Assembly (NCBI GenBank): GCA_017942005.1 | Contig: JAGAVJ010000034.1 | Coordinates: 1 to 35,784 of the forward strand | DNA length: 35,784 nucleotides | Source: Clostridia bacterium | GTDB taxonomy: Bacteria > Bacillota > Clostridia > Oscillospirales > CAG-272 | Direction: 5' to 3' | Shown here: positions 1 through 7,530 of the stretch, one piece after another | Layout: each line of letters starts with the position of its first letter | Position numbering within the stretch: the first letter of the stretch is position 1 | Program-made: the position numbers and the translations under genes | Notes under the pieces: generated by a model | Databases searched by the model: none | Told to the model about the DNA's origin: nothing | The model's input: only the letters and a program-made list of their open reading frames with translations

Positions 1-223
1 GTGTTAGGATACCATTTTCTCTGATACTTGCTACAAGGTCATCAAGTCTCTCACCTTCGTATAGATGAAATGGATGGTCAGTGAATGGCTTGATATACAT
101 TGGAGACATCTGGGTGATATAGCTTTCATCACTCCACATTGGTGTAGCTGCCGGTGCTTCTTCTGTAATACGAAGCAGATCGTCGATAGACTTAATATTC
201 GGATTCAACTTCGGCTTAGGCAT
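1..223 (-). CDS. parB: ParB-like partition protein, N-terminal part (cut by window edge)
   Basis: Reading leftwards from an ATG at 223-221, 74 residues are visible before the window ends. The first 45 or so residues are a low-complexity linker. Residues 51-71 (PFHLYEGERLDDLVASIREN, then GI) match the start of the ParB/Spo0J N-terminal nuclease-like domain, which binds nucleotide and partition sites. A strong SD (AAAGGAGGTA, 231-240) lies just upstream, inside the end of parA. The start overlaps the parA stop by 8 bases, as expected for a translationally coupled parA-parB pair. This pair on small operons is common on conjugative elements and plasmids as well as chromosomes. The sequence next door ends in a disrupted gene, so I read it as part of an integrated mobile element. 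The C-terminal DNA-binding part lies outside the window. Confidence 0.85.
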   Translation of the reverse strand, partial: MPKPKLNPNIKSIDDLLRITEEAPAATPMWSDESYITQMSPMYIKPFTDHPFHLYEGERLDDLVASIRENGILT

Positions 224-998
224 ATCGTTCTACCTCCTTTGCGAAATTCATGTATGCGATTCCGGCGGCATTATTCTTGTCGTACTCTGCGACTGCCATG
301 CCGTTATAGTTTGCTTCTCCCACCTTTACCGTCATCGGTATCTGGCTGTCATAGATTCTCATGCCGCTGCGATAAGCGGAATCTACCTGTGTGCTGATTT
401 CTTTGTATAGGTTTGTCCGCTTGTCGCACATGGTAAGCAGGATACCGCCGAATTTAATCTTTGGATTCAATCGGCGTTTGATTTTTAGTATTGTGCTGGT
501 AAGTTCCTGTAGTCCCATAACTGCAAGCAGCTGCGGATTGACCGGAATGATAACTTCATCTGCGGCAGTCAGTGCGCTGATTGTAAGTGAGCCGAGAGAA
601 GGGCAGGTGTCAATGATGATGTAGTCATACTGTTCGCGCAGTGGTTCGAGTAAGTTTGCAAGTAAGTGCTCGCTCCCCATCTCGATACGCAGGTTGGCGT
701 CAACCACCGACAACTGTATGCTTGCAGGGATCAGGTCTACTTTGCCGATGTGTTGTATGTACTGTTCAGATGGCGGGAGTTCTTCATCATTCAGCATAGC
801 TGTCATGAGTGATGCGATATCATTTGGTATCATTGTAATGTCGCTGATACCAAAGCAAGTGGTAAGGTTGAACTGCGGGTCGAAGTCTACCGCGAGGACG
901 CGATGACCAAGCTCCGAGAGTGAGTAGGAGAGATTCCGGACAGTGGTCGATTTCCCGACTCCGCCTTTCTGACTTCCTACTACGATGATTCTGCACAT
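216..998 (-). CDS. parA: ParA/Soj-family partition ATPase
   Basis: A 260-residue ATPase of the ParA/MinD superfamily, which moves or segregates DNA together with ParB. The deviant Walker A motif KGGVGKST is at residues 11-18. The A' motif (AVDFDPQFN) is near residue 36-44 and the Walker B-type segment (YDYIIIDTCPS) near residues 120-130. The length fits small ParA proteins with no N-terminal DNA-binding domain. The ATG at 998 is preceded by GGAGG. A small palindrome, TGCCTA-TTTT-TAGGCA (1033-1048), sits just upstream and could be an operator. The gene is the last one before the inferred element end near 1110, so it is transcribed away from the junction into the element. Family assignment is firm; membership of a conjugative element is inference. 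Confidence 0.93.
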   Translation of the reverse strand: MCRIIVVGSQKGGVGKSTTVRNLSYSLSELGHRVLAVDFDPQFNLTTCFGISDITMIPNDIASLMTAMLNDEELPPSEQYIQHIGKVDLIPASIQLSVVDANLRIEMGSEHLLANLLEPLREQYDYIIIDTCPSLGSLTISALTAADEVIIPVNPQLLAVMGLQELTSTILKIKRRLNPKIKFGGILLTMCDKRTNLYKEISTQVDSAYRSGMRIYDSQIPMTVKVGEANYNGMAVAEYDKNNAAGIAYMNFAKEVERYA

Positions 999-1032
999 TT
1001 ATTTTCTGTTACCTCCGTGGTTTCTATGAATT

Positions 1033-1048
1033 TGCCTATTTTTAGGCA
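1033..1048. promoter_or_regulatory. Palindrome upstream of parA
   Basis: Perfect 6-bp inverted repeat TGCCTA/TAGGCA around TTTT, 35 bases before the parA start. ParA proteins or other element regulators often bind such sites. It could also be a short RNA hairpin in the leader. No T-run follows it. Confidence 0.4.
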
Positions 1049-1054
1049 TAAAAA

Positions 1055-1106
1055 ATACTTAGACTATTTTCTCGCACCCTTTCAGGTGTTTCTTTAGTCT
1101 AAGTAT
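1055..1106. repeat. 12-bp perfect inverted repeat at the mobile-element/chromosome junction
   Basis: ATACTTAGACTA (1055-1066) is repeated as its exact reverse complement TAGTCTAAGTAT (1095-1106). The 28-base spacer contains a smaller hairpin, CACC/GGTG (1075-1078 with 85-88). The right arm is in the last few codons of the truncated binding-protein gene, so it is at or within a few bases of the insertion boundary. Recombinase or excisionase binding at an element end is a plausible role. I do not recognise the exact sequence. Confidence 0.6.
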
Positions 1107-1780
1107 ATCATATTCTTCCATTTGCCCTCCGCAACGATCTGATATGGGTTGTCCAAATGAAAGTCTTCGACCAGCTGCTTGTTGAAATAGGTCATTACCG
1201 CACTGTCCATGGTTGCGATGCCAAAGCTTCCTGCGCCGAGGAACAGTTTTCCGCAAATCTCCATTTCTTTGTTGATTGACGGGTACCACCATGGCTGTGA
1301 AAGGTCAAGTTCGTCACAGTCATACAGATCCCTGAACAGATTTTCCACTGCACGCGGCGATACATAGGAGACGCTGCCTACCATCAGATCATATTCCGCC
1401 GTACCGCCCATGACGCTGCCGGTCAGTGCGGTACGCACTTCCTCCACTCCGGCATTCCAGCCGTTTTTAATCTGATATTCCAGCTTGATGTTGTACCGTT
1501 CTTCAACGTTCTTGTTTCGTTGAAAAATAATGTCGTCAATGATATCCCCTGTATTTTCCGCATTGTAATCGCTTTGCCATTGCTCTGCCGCCGTCAGTAT
1601 CCGATATTCTGCCGCGCCGAAATCCATTTCGGGCAGTGGAATTTCCGCTTTGGCAGCTGGAGGCTCTGCGGTTGTCTGCGGCTCTGTTTTCGGTTGATCT
1701 GTCTTCTGTATCGAACAGCCTGCCGTTACAGCGGCAAGCAGAGTCAGATAAAAAAGGGACGGCAATTGCTTTTTTTTCAT
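1094..1780 (-). pseudogene. Extracellular solute-binding lipoprotein, C-terminal half lost at element insertion
   Basis: The true start is the ATG at 1780 (SD GAAAGGAGC), 228 codons. Residues 1-20 are a lipoprotein signal (MKKKQLPSLF..., lipobox TAGC). The mature part follows the plan of the two intact paralogues at 20837-22345 and 22418-23869: an 'LPEMDFGAAEYRIL' entry strand, 'DIIDDIIFQRNKNVEERYNI', then 'YFNKQLVEDFHLDNPY'. The protein stops at '...EGKWKN-MIYLD', close to where the paralogues continue 'EGTWTLDKF' or 'NGSWTYETM', so about 250-270 residues are missing. The last codons run into the inverted repeat of the mobile element. The start overlaps the stop of the upstream PnuC-like gene (ATGA), so they form one operon. 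Almost certainly an insertionally disrupted gene. Confidence 0.85.
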
Positions 1781-2490
1781 GTGCTTTTGCTCCTTTCGCT
1801 GTTTTCCATATTTTTGACGGTTTGCTGTTCTGCGTACAGTTTCCGTACACGGAAGAAACCGAGGGTGACACAGATCAGGGAATAAAAGGAAAAAATGACA
1901 TAGGTAATTTGTTCCGGATGCGCTGCCATAACTGCCAGATTCAAGCAAATGGAAATAATGCCGGAAGGCAGCATCAGCCACGAATATTCAATAAACGAAA
2001 ACATGGTAAGGAGGGAAATGAGGATTCCCAAAAGGGAAGATAAACTGTCAAGAATGCTGTAATCTGAACCGGCGGTGTGCAGGATCAGACACAACACCGC
2101 GACCGCTGCCGTAAATCCGACGCCGATATAAGTCCGCTGTCTCCATGTCAAACTGCGGAACTGCGTGGAATCCTGATACCGATTGCGGCTCCAGTTTACA
2201 AAGGTAAGCAGCTGTACGGGACAGGAAAACAACAGTGCATACCCAGCGGAGGCGTACAGTCCAAGATACAGATAGACAATCATGTACAGAATCGAATTGA
2301 AGCCGCCGAGCAGCGGAGCAAACCGGTTTGCCCGTGATTGCAGAAGACCGATGAAAAGGGAGATATACAGCGGAAGAATCCGGATCACGCTCTGGTGGAA
2401 CAAAATGCCTGTCACCGTGATCAGAATTGCCGTAATTCCCATCAGAACAAAGCTGAGGAGATTTTCTTTTAAAAAGGTTTTGAAATTCAT
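1777..2490 (-). CDS. PnuC-like small-molecule transporter (membrane protein)
   Basis: About 237 residues with roughly seven hydrophobic segments and a short charged C-terminal tail. The order of segments, 'LQSRANRFAPLLGGFNSILY', a Trp-rich 'FVNWSRNRYQ' loop in mid-protein, and 'FIEYSWLMLPSGI' near the C-terminus resemble the PnuC family, which facilitates uptake of nicotinamide riboside or related vitamins. The substrate cannot be assigned. The start is uncertain: in-frame ATGs occur at 2502, 2499 and 2490. I chose 2490 because it sits 15 bases after the leader hairpin, as in other leaders of this window. The stop overlaps the start of the binding-protein gene by 4 bases. An unrelated integral membrane protein remains possible. 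Confidence 0.6.
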   Translation of the reverse strand: MNFKTFLKENLLSFVLMGITAILITVTGILFHQSVIRILPLYISLFIGLLQSRANRFAPLLGGFNSILYMIVYLYLGLYASAGYALLFSCPVQLLTFVNWSRNRYQDSTQFRSLTWRQRTYIGVGFTAAVAVLCLILHTAGSDYSILDSLSSLLGILISLLTMFSFIEYSWLMLPSGIISICLNLAVMAAHPEQITYVIFSFYSLICVTLGFFRVRKLYAEQQTVKNMENSERSKST

Positions 2491-2536
2491 AACGATCATC
2501 ATGATAACTTTTCGCTTGAAAAGTTGGTCCTTTCCT
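2491..2536 (-). promoter_or_regulatory. SD-hairpin-start leader (short form) of the PnuC-like gene
   Basis: Read on the minus strand: SD AGGAAAGGA (2528-2536), then a perfect 8-bp hairpin AACTTTTC-AAGC-GAAAAGTT (2506-2525), then ATCATGATGATCGTT and the ATG at 2490. The SD is about 38 bases from the start in linear sequence, and the hairpin would loop out half of that. Same architecture as leaders near 3500, 4670, 7540, 8600, 14000, 17900, 23890 and 26980. Confidence 0.65.
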
Positions 2537-2580
2537 ATGGAATTAACGTCTGGGATAACGTCCTAAATTGATAGCTGTCT

Positions 2581-3483
2581 TTAGATTTTTTTGTCTTTGG
2601 GTGCATGCTCCAGCGTTTGTGTTCGGTATTCGGTTGGGGTCATCTGCATCGAAACACGAAATGCACGGATCATGGTTTGTGCACTGGTAAAACCGCTTTG
2701 CCGCGCGACCTGCTCCAGTGTAAGATTTGGATTTTTTACAAGAAGCACCTTTGCCGACGACAGCATATACCCGCGGCGCACACCGGCAAGACTGTCTCCG
2801 TAGGTTTCGCGGATCAGCCGTGCGGTGTGACGGTAGGAATATCCCAATGCCTGTGCAATATCAGACAGTGTATAACACAGCTCGTTCACAAAGTAGTCCA
2901 GCGCAACGGCGATATCACCGCTGTTTGTATCCCGTACCGACTGCAAAGACGGCTGAAAGCCATTGATTGTGTCAAACAGCGCAAACAATAACGGATATAC
3001 CTCTGTCATTTGTCTGCACTGCGCACGCAGACCGTCCCCATCAAAGCCGCTCCAAAAGCGGTTGATCCGGTCATACAGATCATCCGACAGTACAATGAGC
3101 GTACATGCCGCCTGCATCAGCGCCGCATGGAAATAGGAATAGAAGCCGCCTTCACCGTCTGCCGCTTCCAGCGTCAGTCCGAGGACATGTTCTTCAATTT
3201 CTGCCTGACATGTACAATCGGCACAGAACGGAAGATGATCCTGCATTGGCGGGATGATCAACAGCTGATGCGCACATAGCGCAACGGCTCTGTCGCCGAT
3301 TTGAAAGGTCGTCTTTCCATGGAGCAGTAAATGGCATTCATAATACAAATGGGTATGAATCAGAGGAATGCCGGATAAAAAACTGTTCGGCTTTTCTCCT
3401 GCCTGTTCGACACGGAATAGCGTCAGCGCCGCATCACCGAATTGTGCATGTGCCTGAGATACGACAATATTGTTCTTTTTCAT
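2581..3483 (-). CDS. AraC-family transcriptional regulator
   Basis: About 300 residues from the ATG at 3483 (MKKNNIVVSQ). Residues 1-130 form a cupin-like sensor region ('IHTHLYYECHLLLHGKTTFQIGD' is the usual His-rich strand of AraC sensors). The C-terminal 100 residues carry the two helix-turn-helix units: 'LSDIAQALGYSYRHTARLIRETYG' and 'LEQVARQSGFTSAQTMIRAFR', ending 'MTPTEYR'. The ORF is open further upstream, but the SD/hairpin leader and the promoter at 3632-3660 fit the internal start. It precedes the PnuC-like and binding-protein genes on the same strand with no obvious terminator between, so it probably controls that operon in response to a sugar or related ligand (inference). Confidence 0.9.
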   Translation of the reverse strand: MKKNNIVVSQAHAQFGDAALTLFRVEQAGEKPNSFLSGIPLIHTHLYYECHLLLHGKTTFQIGDRAVALCAHQLLIIPPMQDHLPFCADCTCQAEIEEHVLGLTLEAADGEGGFYSYFHAALMQAACTLIVLSDDLYDRINRFWSGFDGDGLRAQCRQMTEVYPLLFALFDTINGFQPSLQSVRDTNSGDIAVALDYFVNELCYTLSDIAQALGYSYRHTARLIRETYGDSLAGVRRGYMLSSAKVLLVKNPNLTLEQVARQSGFTSAQTMIRAFRVSMQMTPTEYRTQTLEHAPKDKKI

Positions 3484-3523
3484 CAAAATTACCACAGCCT
3501 GCGCTTGTGAAATCTTCCTTTCT
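3484..3523 (-). promoter_or_regulatory. SD-hairpin-start leader (short form) of the AraC gene
   Basis: Minus strand: GAAAGGAAG (3514-3522), a 6-bp hairpin with one bulge (CACA-A-GC, loop GCAG, GC-TGTG; 3493-3509), then 9 bases ending GTAATTTTG before the ATG. The tail GTGGTAATTTTGATG resembles CTATGTAATTTTTATG before the deacetylase gene. This is the weakest hairpin of the set. Confidence 0.5.
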
Positions 3524-3631
3524 TTTGGAATTATGGATGTTTTTTGCAGATAAAGCGCAATTGCAAACACCGAAAGCGATGACACCCATGTGAAACTGTT
3601 TTTTTGCGATACCCCCTCCGTGTCCTTTTTT

Positions 3632-3660
3632 ATTATAGCATGAAATGTCCGATTGTTCAA
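3632..3660 (-). promoter_or_regulatory. Sigma-A promoter for the AraC gene
   Basis: Minus strand: -35 TTGAAC (3655-3660), 17-base spacer, -10 TATAAT (3632-3637). Predicted start is near 3625, giving an untranslated leader of about 140 bases. Confidence 0.75.
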
Positions 3661-3789
3661 TATCCGTTTGGGACATTTTTTGTTTCTGATATCTCATTGG
3701 TGAAATCTCCTTGGTTGTTTGATAGGGAATATGGATGTACGGAACGTCAGAGGCATCACAGAAACACAGAATGACAGCCCCAGTACCGT

Positions 3790-3844
3790 CAAAAAACAAA
3801 AGGGGCTGTTTCAAATGCAGATATTCAAACATTTGAGACAGCCT
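3790..3844. terminator. Terminator after the deacetylase gene
   Basis: Stem GGGGCTGTTTCAAATG (3802-3817) with CATTTGAGACAGCC (3830-3843). On the minus strand a T-rich tract follows (complement of 3791-3801), right after the deacetylase stop at 3855. On the plus strand it is also followed by T-rich sequence, so it may work both ways. Confidence 0.8.
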
Positions 3845-3854
3845 GATCATTTTT

Positions 3855-4655
3855 TTATTTTTTCCAAAGCTCACCGGGACCGACAGAACAAATTTCATTA
3901 TCACAGGAGAACCAGACGCGAATGGCAGAGGGGTTGTACACCATAGTGTGGTCTGCGGAGAGGACAAGCGCGCGCTGTGCCATGACATAGTCATAAAGCT
4001 CGATGTTTGTTGCATACCAGATGGAATCATCGCCGGATACAATTTTGCAGAACTCTTCAATTTCTGCCCATGTGACCATACGCTCAAATTCGTGGCTGTG
4101 TCCCCAAATATACAAAAGCTTCGGTCCGCTGTAATAGCCCTTGATGGCGCGCATGAATTCTGCTCCGAACTTTACCGCTTTGGATTGATGGGCGCTTGGG
4201 TGCCAGGCGAGAAAGTTTTCCGGAAATTCATACCTGCCGGTATCGCATGTGGTACGGGAATAGGCAATGCCGCAGGTGCGCAGCGGTGCAAAGCATGCTT
4301 CTGTGTATTTGCCGTTGGCATATGAAAGACCGCGTATCGGGTATCCTGCGATTTTTTCCAGCGCCAGTCGGTCGGCATAAATCTCATGCAGGATTCCGGT
4401 TGCATCAAGATACGACATGGACGCATGCCGTACCCCGTGGCAGGCAATTTCATGTCCTTCGTACAGCGCGGGCACGTCTTCGGGCTTGACAGGCGGATTG
4501 TCACCTGCATATCTGCCGGAATTCAGATGAAACGTTCCTTTGATTTTGTACTGATTGAGAATGGAAATCAGACGGATATCACGATTGTCGCCGTCATCAT
4601 AAGACAATGTGACGGCATGGCGTTTGCCGTCTTTTAAAATGTTCAGTTGAATCAT
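3855..4655 (-). CDS. Polysaccharide deacetylase (NodB/CE4-like), cytoplasmic
   Basis: 266 residues with no signal peptide or membrane segment. Motif 1 is 'TLSYDDGDNRD' (the TFDDG type, with the metal-binding and catalytic Asp pair) at residues 16-26. Motif 2 is 'HEIACHGVRHAS' (HxxxH metal ligands) near residue 70-80, and 'RGLSYANGKY' matches the later Arg/Pro-type strand. The fold is the NodB homology domain, which removes acetyl groups from N- or O-acetylated sugars. Without export signal the substrate is probably an imported oligosaccharide or a cytoplasmic glycan precursor (inference). It follows the kinase fusion gene with an 84-base gap and lies in the same 6961-to-3855 gene string. Its leader has the SD-hairpin-start layout. 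Confidence 0.85.
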   Translation of the reverse strand: MIQLNILKDGKRHAVTLSYDDGDNRDIRLISILNQYKIKGTFHLNSGRYAGDNPPVKPEDVPALYEGHEIACHGVRHASMSYLDATGILHEIYADRLALEKIAGYPIRGLSYANGKYTEACFAPLRTCGIAYSRTTCDTGRYEFPENFLAWHPSAHQSKAVKFGAEFMRAIKGYYSGPKLLYIWGHSHEFERMVTWAEIEEFCKIVSGDDSIWYATNIELYDYVMAQRALVLSADHTMVYNPSAIRVWFSCDNEICSVGPGELWKK

Positions 4656-4694
4656 AAAAATTACATAGCTTTCGACCGACGAAAGCTTCCTTTC
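4656..4694 (-). promoter_or_regulatory. SD-hairpin-start leader (short form) of the deacetylase gene
   Basis: Minus strand: GAAAGGAAG (4686-4694) runs directly into a perfect 8-bp hairpin AGCTTTCG-TCGGT-CGAAAGCT (4667-4687), then 11 bases and the ATG at 4655. An ATG-TAA start-stop pair lies just after the hairpin, a single base out of register with the in-frame codons seen in sister leaders. Confidence 0.7.
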
Positions 4695-4739
4695 AATTCG
4701 ATACAGAATGTTTTTACGCTCTGCGCTGCGGTATCCGTT

Positions 4740-5861
4740 TTAATCGTTGAGAATTGTGATATCTGCATGCATGAAAATTTGAAAGGCCTGCAAATACTGC
4801 TCTTCCAGCGGAATCCATTTTCCGGTGAACATTCCGAGCATCTGCTCTCCATTGCGTGTGCGGATCCGTTCCGCCTGCTGCAGCGGCGAGCAGGTTACCG
4901 CGGTGCGGATACTGTAGCAATCTCCGAAATACGGGTGCAGAGCATAAGCGCCTTCTATAATGTTTAACCGTTTGGGTGCTGCGGTAACAGGGGATTGCAG
5001 ACAACCCGTTTGACAGTCAAACGGACGGTAGGAAAACGGCTTTTTGCTTTGAATGCCGAAAAGAATTTCCTCCTTGAAGCGTTCATAGTGTACATTTCCG
5101 CCGGGAGTGGACAGACGGTCGTCGGTACGGAGCTTTGGCGGCAAAAAGTAGTCGTCCATATGAAAGACATTGCAGTCATAAATTCCAGCCAGACGGTTTG
5201 CATATGTAGTCTTCCCGGACGCAGCACGTCCGTCAATGGCGATGAGAATCGGCGTATCGTTATGATGCGCAGAAAGGAGCGCATCGATTTTTTGTATCAG
5301 CGGCAAAAGATGAATCCAGTGCGCTTCCATGACACGGTAGGAGGGGTGATACGCTTCTCTATATGCCTCTGAATGATGCACCGCCTGGAATCCCGTATCA
5401 TGCAATGCAGATAATGCTGTTTCCAGTGCTTCCAATGAAAATGGCATCCATGCGTTTTCCGTACAGAGATGCAGCGTGTCCAGTGCGCAGGAAAAACGAT
5501 TCTGGTTGTCCTTGTTTGCAAAGACTGCCTTTGCGCTGGTGTCAAACATGGAAAAAATCAGATCATCCGACAGGTTGGCGCATTCCGGTGCAGCGAAATT
5601 CAGCCGTACCATGCCGCAGCCCAGTTCCTCAAAGAGAGGGATATTTTGATCGGTTTCTGCTTGTGTGCGTTCCCTGTGAATCCATGCGCGTGCAGCATCG
5701 GGATCATGGATGAGATGACCGCCGTCAAACGCTGCCTGATAGCAGAGCTTGACCGCATCAAGCGCCTGCATCCGGGGATATCGCGCAGCGTGTGACAACA
5801 AGACCCGTGTCATTGCAATGTGCGCGGTGGCAGCTTCATGGGACGTTTGATTTTTCAGCAT
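4740..5861 (-). CDS. P-loop (uridine-kinase-like) kinase with an extra N-terminal domain
   Basis: 373 residues from the ATG at 5861 (SD GAGGAGG). The C-terminal half (about residue 195 on) is a nucleoside/phosphoribulokinase-type P-loop domain: Walker A 'IDGRAASGKTTYANRLA', 'VFHMDDYFLPPK' with the usual DD(F/Y) motif, 'RPFDCQTG', 'NIIEGAYALHP', and the lid-region 'RIRTRNGEQM'. This fits phosphorylation of a nucleoside, sugar or related small molecule. The N-terminal 190 residues ('AVKLCYQAAFDGGHLIHD', 'LDTLHLCTENAWMPFS', 'AYHPSYRVMEAHWI') I do not recognise by name. The start overlaps the M20 gene stop by 7 bases, so the two are coupled. The substrate is unknown. Confidence 0.8.
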   Translation of the reverse strand: MLKNQTSHEAATAHIAMTRVLLSHAARYPRMQALDAVKLCYQAAFDGGHLIHDPDAARAWIHRERTQAETDQNIPLFEELGCGMVRLNFAAPECANLSDDLIFSMFDTSAKAVFANKDNQNRFSCALDTLHLCTENAWMPFSLEALETALSALHDTGFQAVHHSEAYREAYHPSYRVMEAHWIHLLPLIQKIDALLSAHHNDTPILIAIDGRAASGKTTYANRLAGIYDCNVFHMDDYFLPPKLRTDDRLSTPGGNVHYERFKEEILFGIQSKKPFSYRPFDCQTGCLQSPVTAAPKRLNIIEGAYALHPYFGDCYSIRTAVTCSPLQQAERIRTRNGEQMLGMFTGKWIPLEEQYLQAFQIFMHADITILND

Positions 5862-6961
5862 AGCGATAAAAATACCTCCTCTACACGCGGCAGCAGCGCA
5901 TCCTGATAGCAAAATGATTCGGTGTGCAGGGCGGGACAGTCTTCTCCTGCACCGATGCCGAAGAACACACCTTTTGTTTTTTTGCAATACCATCCAAAGT
6001 CTTCAGACCAGCGCATCGGTTCTGCAAGGGGCATCCATGGAATCTGTTTTTCGCACAGCACAGAACGAAACGCATCTGCCGCTTCCGCGTCATTGACGGT
6101 ATCCGGAAAAACATCCAGAAAAGAGATGTCCAATGCAATGCCGTCCCTCTCACATGCCAGTTCCGCTTCCTGCCGGATGCGGCCGATCAGTGCTTCCAGG
6201 TCGGTATCATAATGCGCACGCACAGTCAAATAGAGCTCCCCATCGCCTGCCGAAACACCGAATGCCTTTGCACCGACATTGATGCCGACCACCGTTGCCA
6301 GCACCATTCCGCGGTAACCGTTTTTCTGCATATCGAGACAGTCACAAAGGCTGCTGACAATATGGGAAACCGCGAATGCCGGATTTTTTCCGGTTTCCGG
6401 ATATGCTGCATGGCACTGTGTTCCGGTAACATGCAGAATCATACCGCGGGATGCACAGGCAAACACATCTCCGCGCCAGAGAATCGTTCCCCGGGGAAAT
6501 CCCGGAATCGAATGACAGCCGTAAATGATATCGATGTGCTGTTCTTCTATCACAGCGCTGCATAGGGCAGCGCCCTCTCCGGTTTCCTCTCCCGGCTGGA
6601 ACAGAAAAACGATATTCTTGTTCACAGGCATTCCCTCGGTCAGATATGCCAGTCCTGCAACCGCCGCCGCGTGACCGTCATGACCGCAGCCGTGGAAGGG
6701 AATTCCGGTCTTTGCGTCGGGAATGGCATCGATATCTGCACGGAATGCAATGGTCGGCAAGTGATCTTTTGCACGGCGCAATGCATAGAACCATGCGCCG
6801 TGATCAATGATTTCACAGCTTGTGTGGGTTTTCAAAAACTGCCGGATGATTTCGGCGGTTTTATGTTCCTGCATGGAAAGCTCCGGTGTGGCATGCAGTG
6901 TCTGCCGCAGAGAACGGATTACCTGTAGTTTTTCTTCTGTTATATATGTGTTATCTATCAT
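5855..6961 (-). CDS. M20-family amidohydrolase (N-acyl amino acid/peptide type)
   Basis: 368 residues. M20D hallmarks: 'FRADIDAIPD' with the metal-bridging region, 'GCGHDGHAAAVAG' (metal His and Asp), 'FLFQPGEETGEGA' (catalytic Glu pair), and C-terminal 'CPALHTESF' (metal His). A dimerisation domain lies between ('ITLYVRAHYDTD'-like strand, here ELYLTVRAHYDTD). These enzymes hydrolyse N-acyl or N-carbamoyl amino acids, or act as peptide deacylases; the exact substrate is open. No signal peptide. It is the first gene of a string with the kinase fusion (7-base overlap) and deacetylase. The SD GGAAAGGA is about 19 bases from the ATG, unusually far, and no hairpin is visible between them. Confidence 0.88.
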   Translation of the reverse strand: MIDNTYITEEKLQVIRSLRQTLHATPELSMQEHKTAEIIRQFLKTHTSCEIIDHGAWFYALRRAKDHLPTIAFRADIDAIPDAKTGIPFHGCGHDGHAAAVAGLAYLTEGMPVNKNIVFLFQPGEETGEGAALCSAVIEEQHIDIIYGCHSIPGFPRGTILWRGDVFACASRGMILHVTGTQCHAAYPETGKNPAFAVSHIVSSLCDCLDMQKNGYRGMVLATVVGINVGAKAFGVSAGDGELYLTVRAHYDTDLEALIGRIRQEAELACERDGIALDISFLDVFPDTVNDAEAADAFRSVLCEKQIPWMPLAEPMRWSEDFGWYCKKTKGVFFGIGAGEDCPALHTESFCYQDALLPRVEEVFLSLC

Positions 6962-7078
6962 GCTGATTCTGTATAAACGTCCTTTCCTGTATGTGGGACA
7001 AAATTTTTAAGCTGCTTCTTTTCCGCGAGAGAACATGGGAATGCAGTTCTTTGGCAGAAGTACCTTTCTCTGCATATT

Positions 7079-7107
7079 ATCATATCACAAACGGTGCAAA
7101 GATGCAA
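7079..7107 (-). promoter_or_regulatory. Sigma-A promoter for the M20-kinase-deacetylase genes
   Basis: Minus strand: -35 TTGCAT (7102-7107), 17-base spacer, -10 TATGAT (7079-7084). The leader to the ATG at 6961 is about 110 bases. Confidence 0.65.
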
Positions 7108-7232
7108 GTGCTTTTTACCGAAAAAGCGATAAAATTTTTTTCTTACATCATAGGACGCGACAGCCCGATGGTCAGTAAAATGGTGAAATACGGATAAAAT
7201 CAGGGGAAAAACAGAAAACAAATGCGAAAAAG

Positions 7233-7261
7233 TTGACCTTTTTGCAAAAATATGATATAAT
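7233..7261 (+). promoter_or_regulatory. Sigma-A promoter upstream of the second AraC gene
   Basis: -35 TTGACC (7233-7238), 17-base spacer, -10 TATAAT (7256-7261). Transcription would cross the dispersed repeat at 7273-7430 and a leader of about 300 bases before the AraC start at 7572. The gap 6962-7571 holds this, the divergent M20 promoter, the repeat and the AraC leader; I see no gene in it. Confidence 0.75.
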
Positions 7262-7272
7262 ATAAACGTGAG

Positions 7273-7430
7273 TTCGATGAGGAGATGCTTTTTGAAAAAA
7301 GCACCTCTTCAAACTCCACCGCAAAAACTTTTCAGATACATAAAAATACAATATTTGTCTCTTCACCCAGTTTAAAGTTTTTTGAATGGGGTTTGGGGAA
7401 AATCTTTTTTGAGGGAAAAGTTTTCCCCAC
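7273..7430 (+). repeat. Dispersed intergenic repeat, copy 1
   Basis: About 155 bases similar to copy 2 at 9985-10137 in the same order. It has a first hairpin (GAGGAGATGCTTTTT with AAAAAGCACCTCTTC), the shared block CCGCAAAAACTTTT, a block AAAGTTTTTTGAA followed by GGGGTTTGGGGAAAA, and a closing hairpin ending TTTTCCCC. The two hairpins keep pairing while base sequence differs. No ORF. It lies between a promoter and the AraC gene. Confidence 0.8.
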
Positions 7431-7530
7431 CTCCATTTTCAAACACTTTAACAGGATAAAAGGCATTGATATTTTTACCATGAACAGGAGTTATTTTTAA
7501 CCTGAAACCATTTTTCCAATTAAAAATGCA

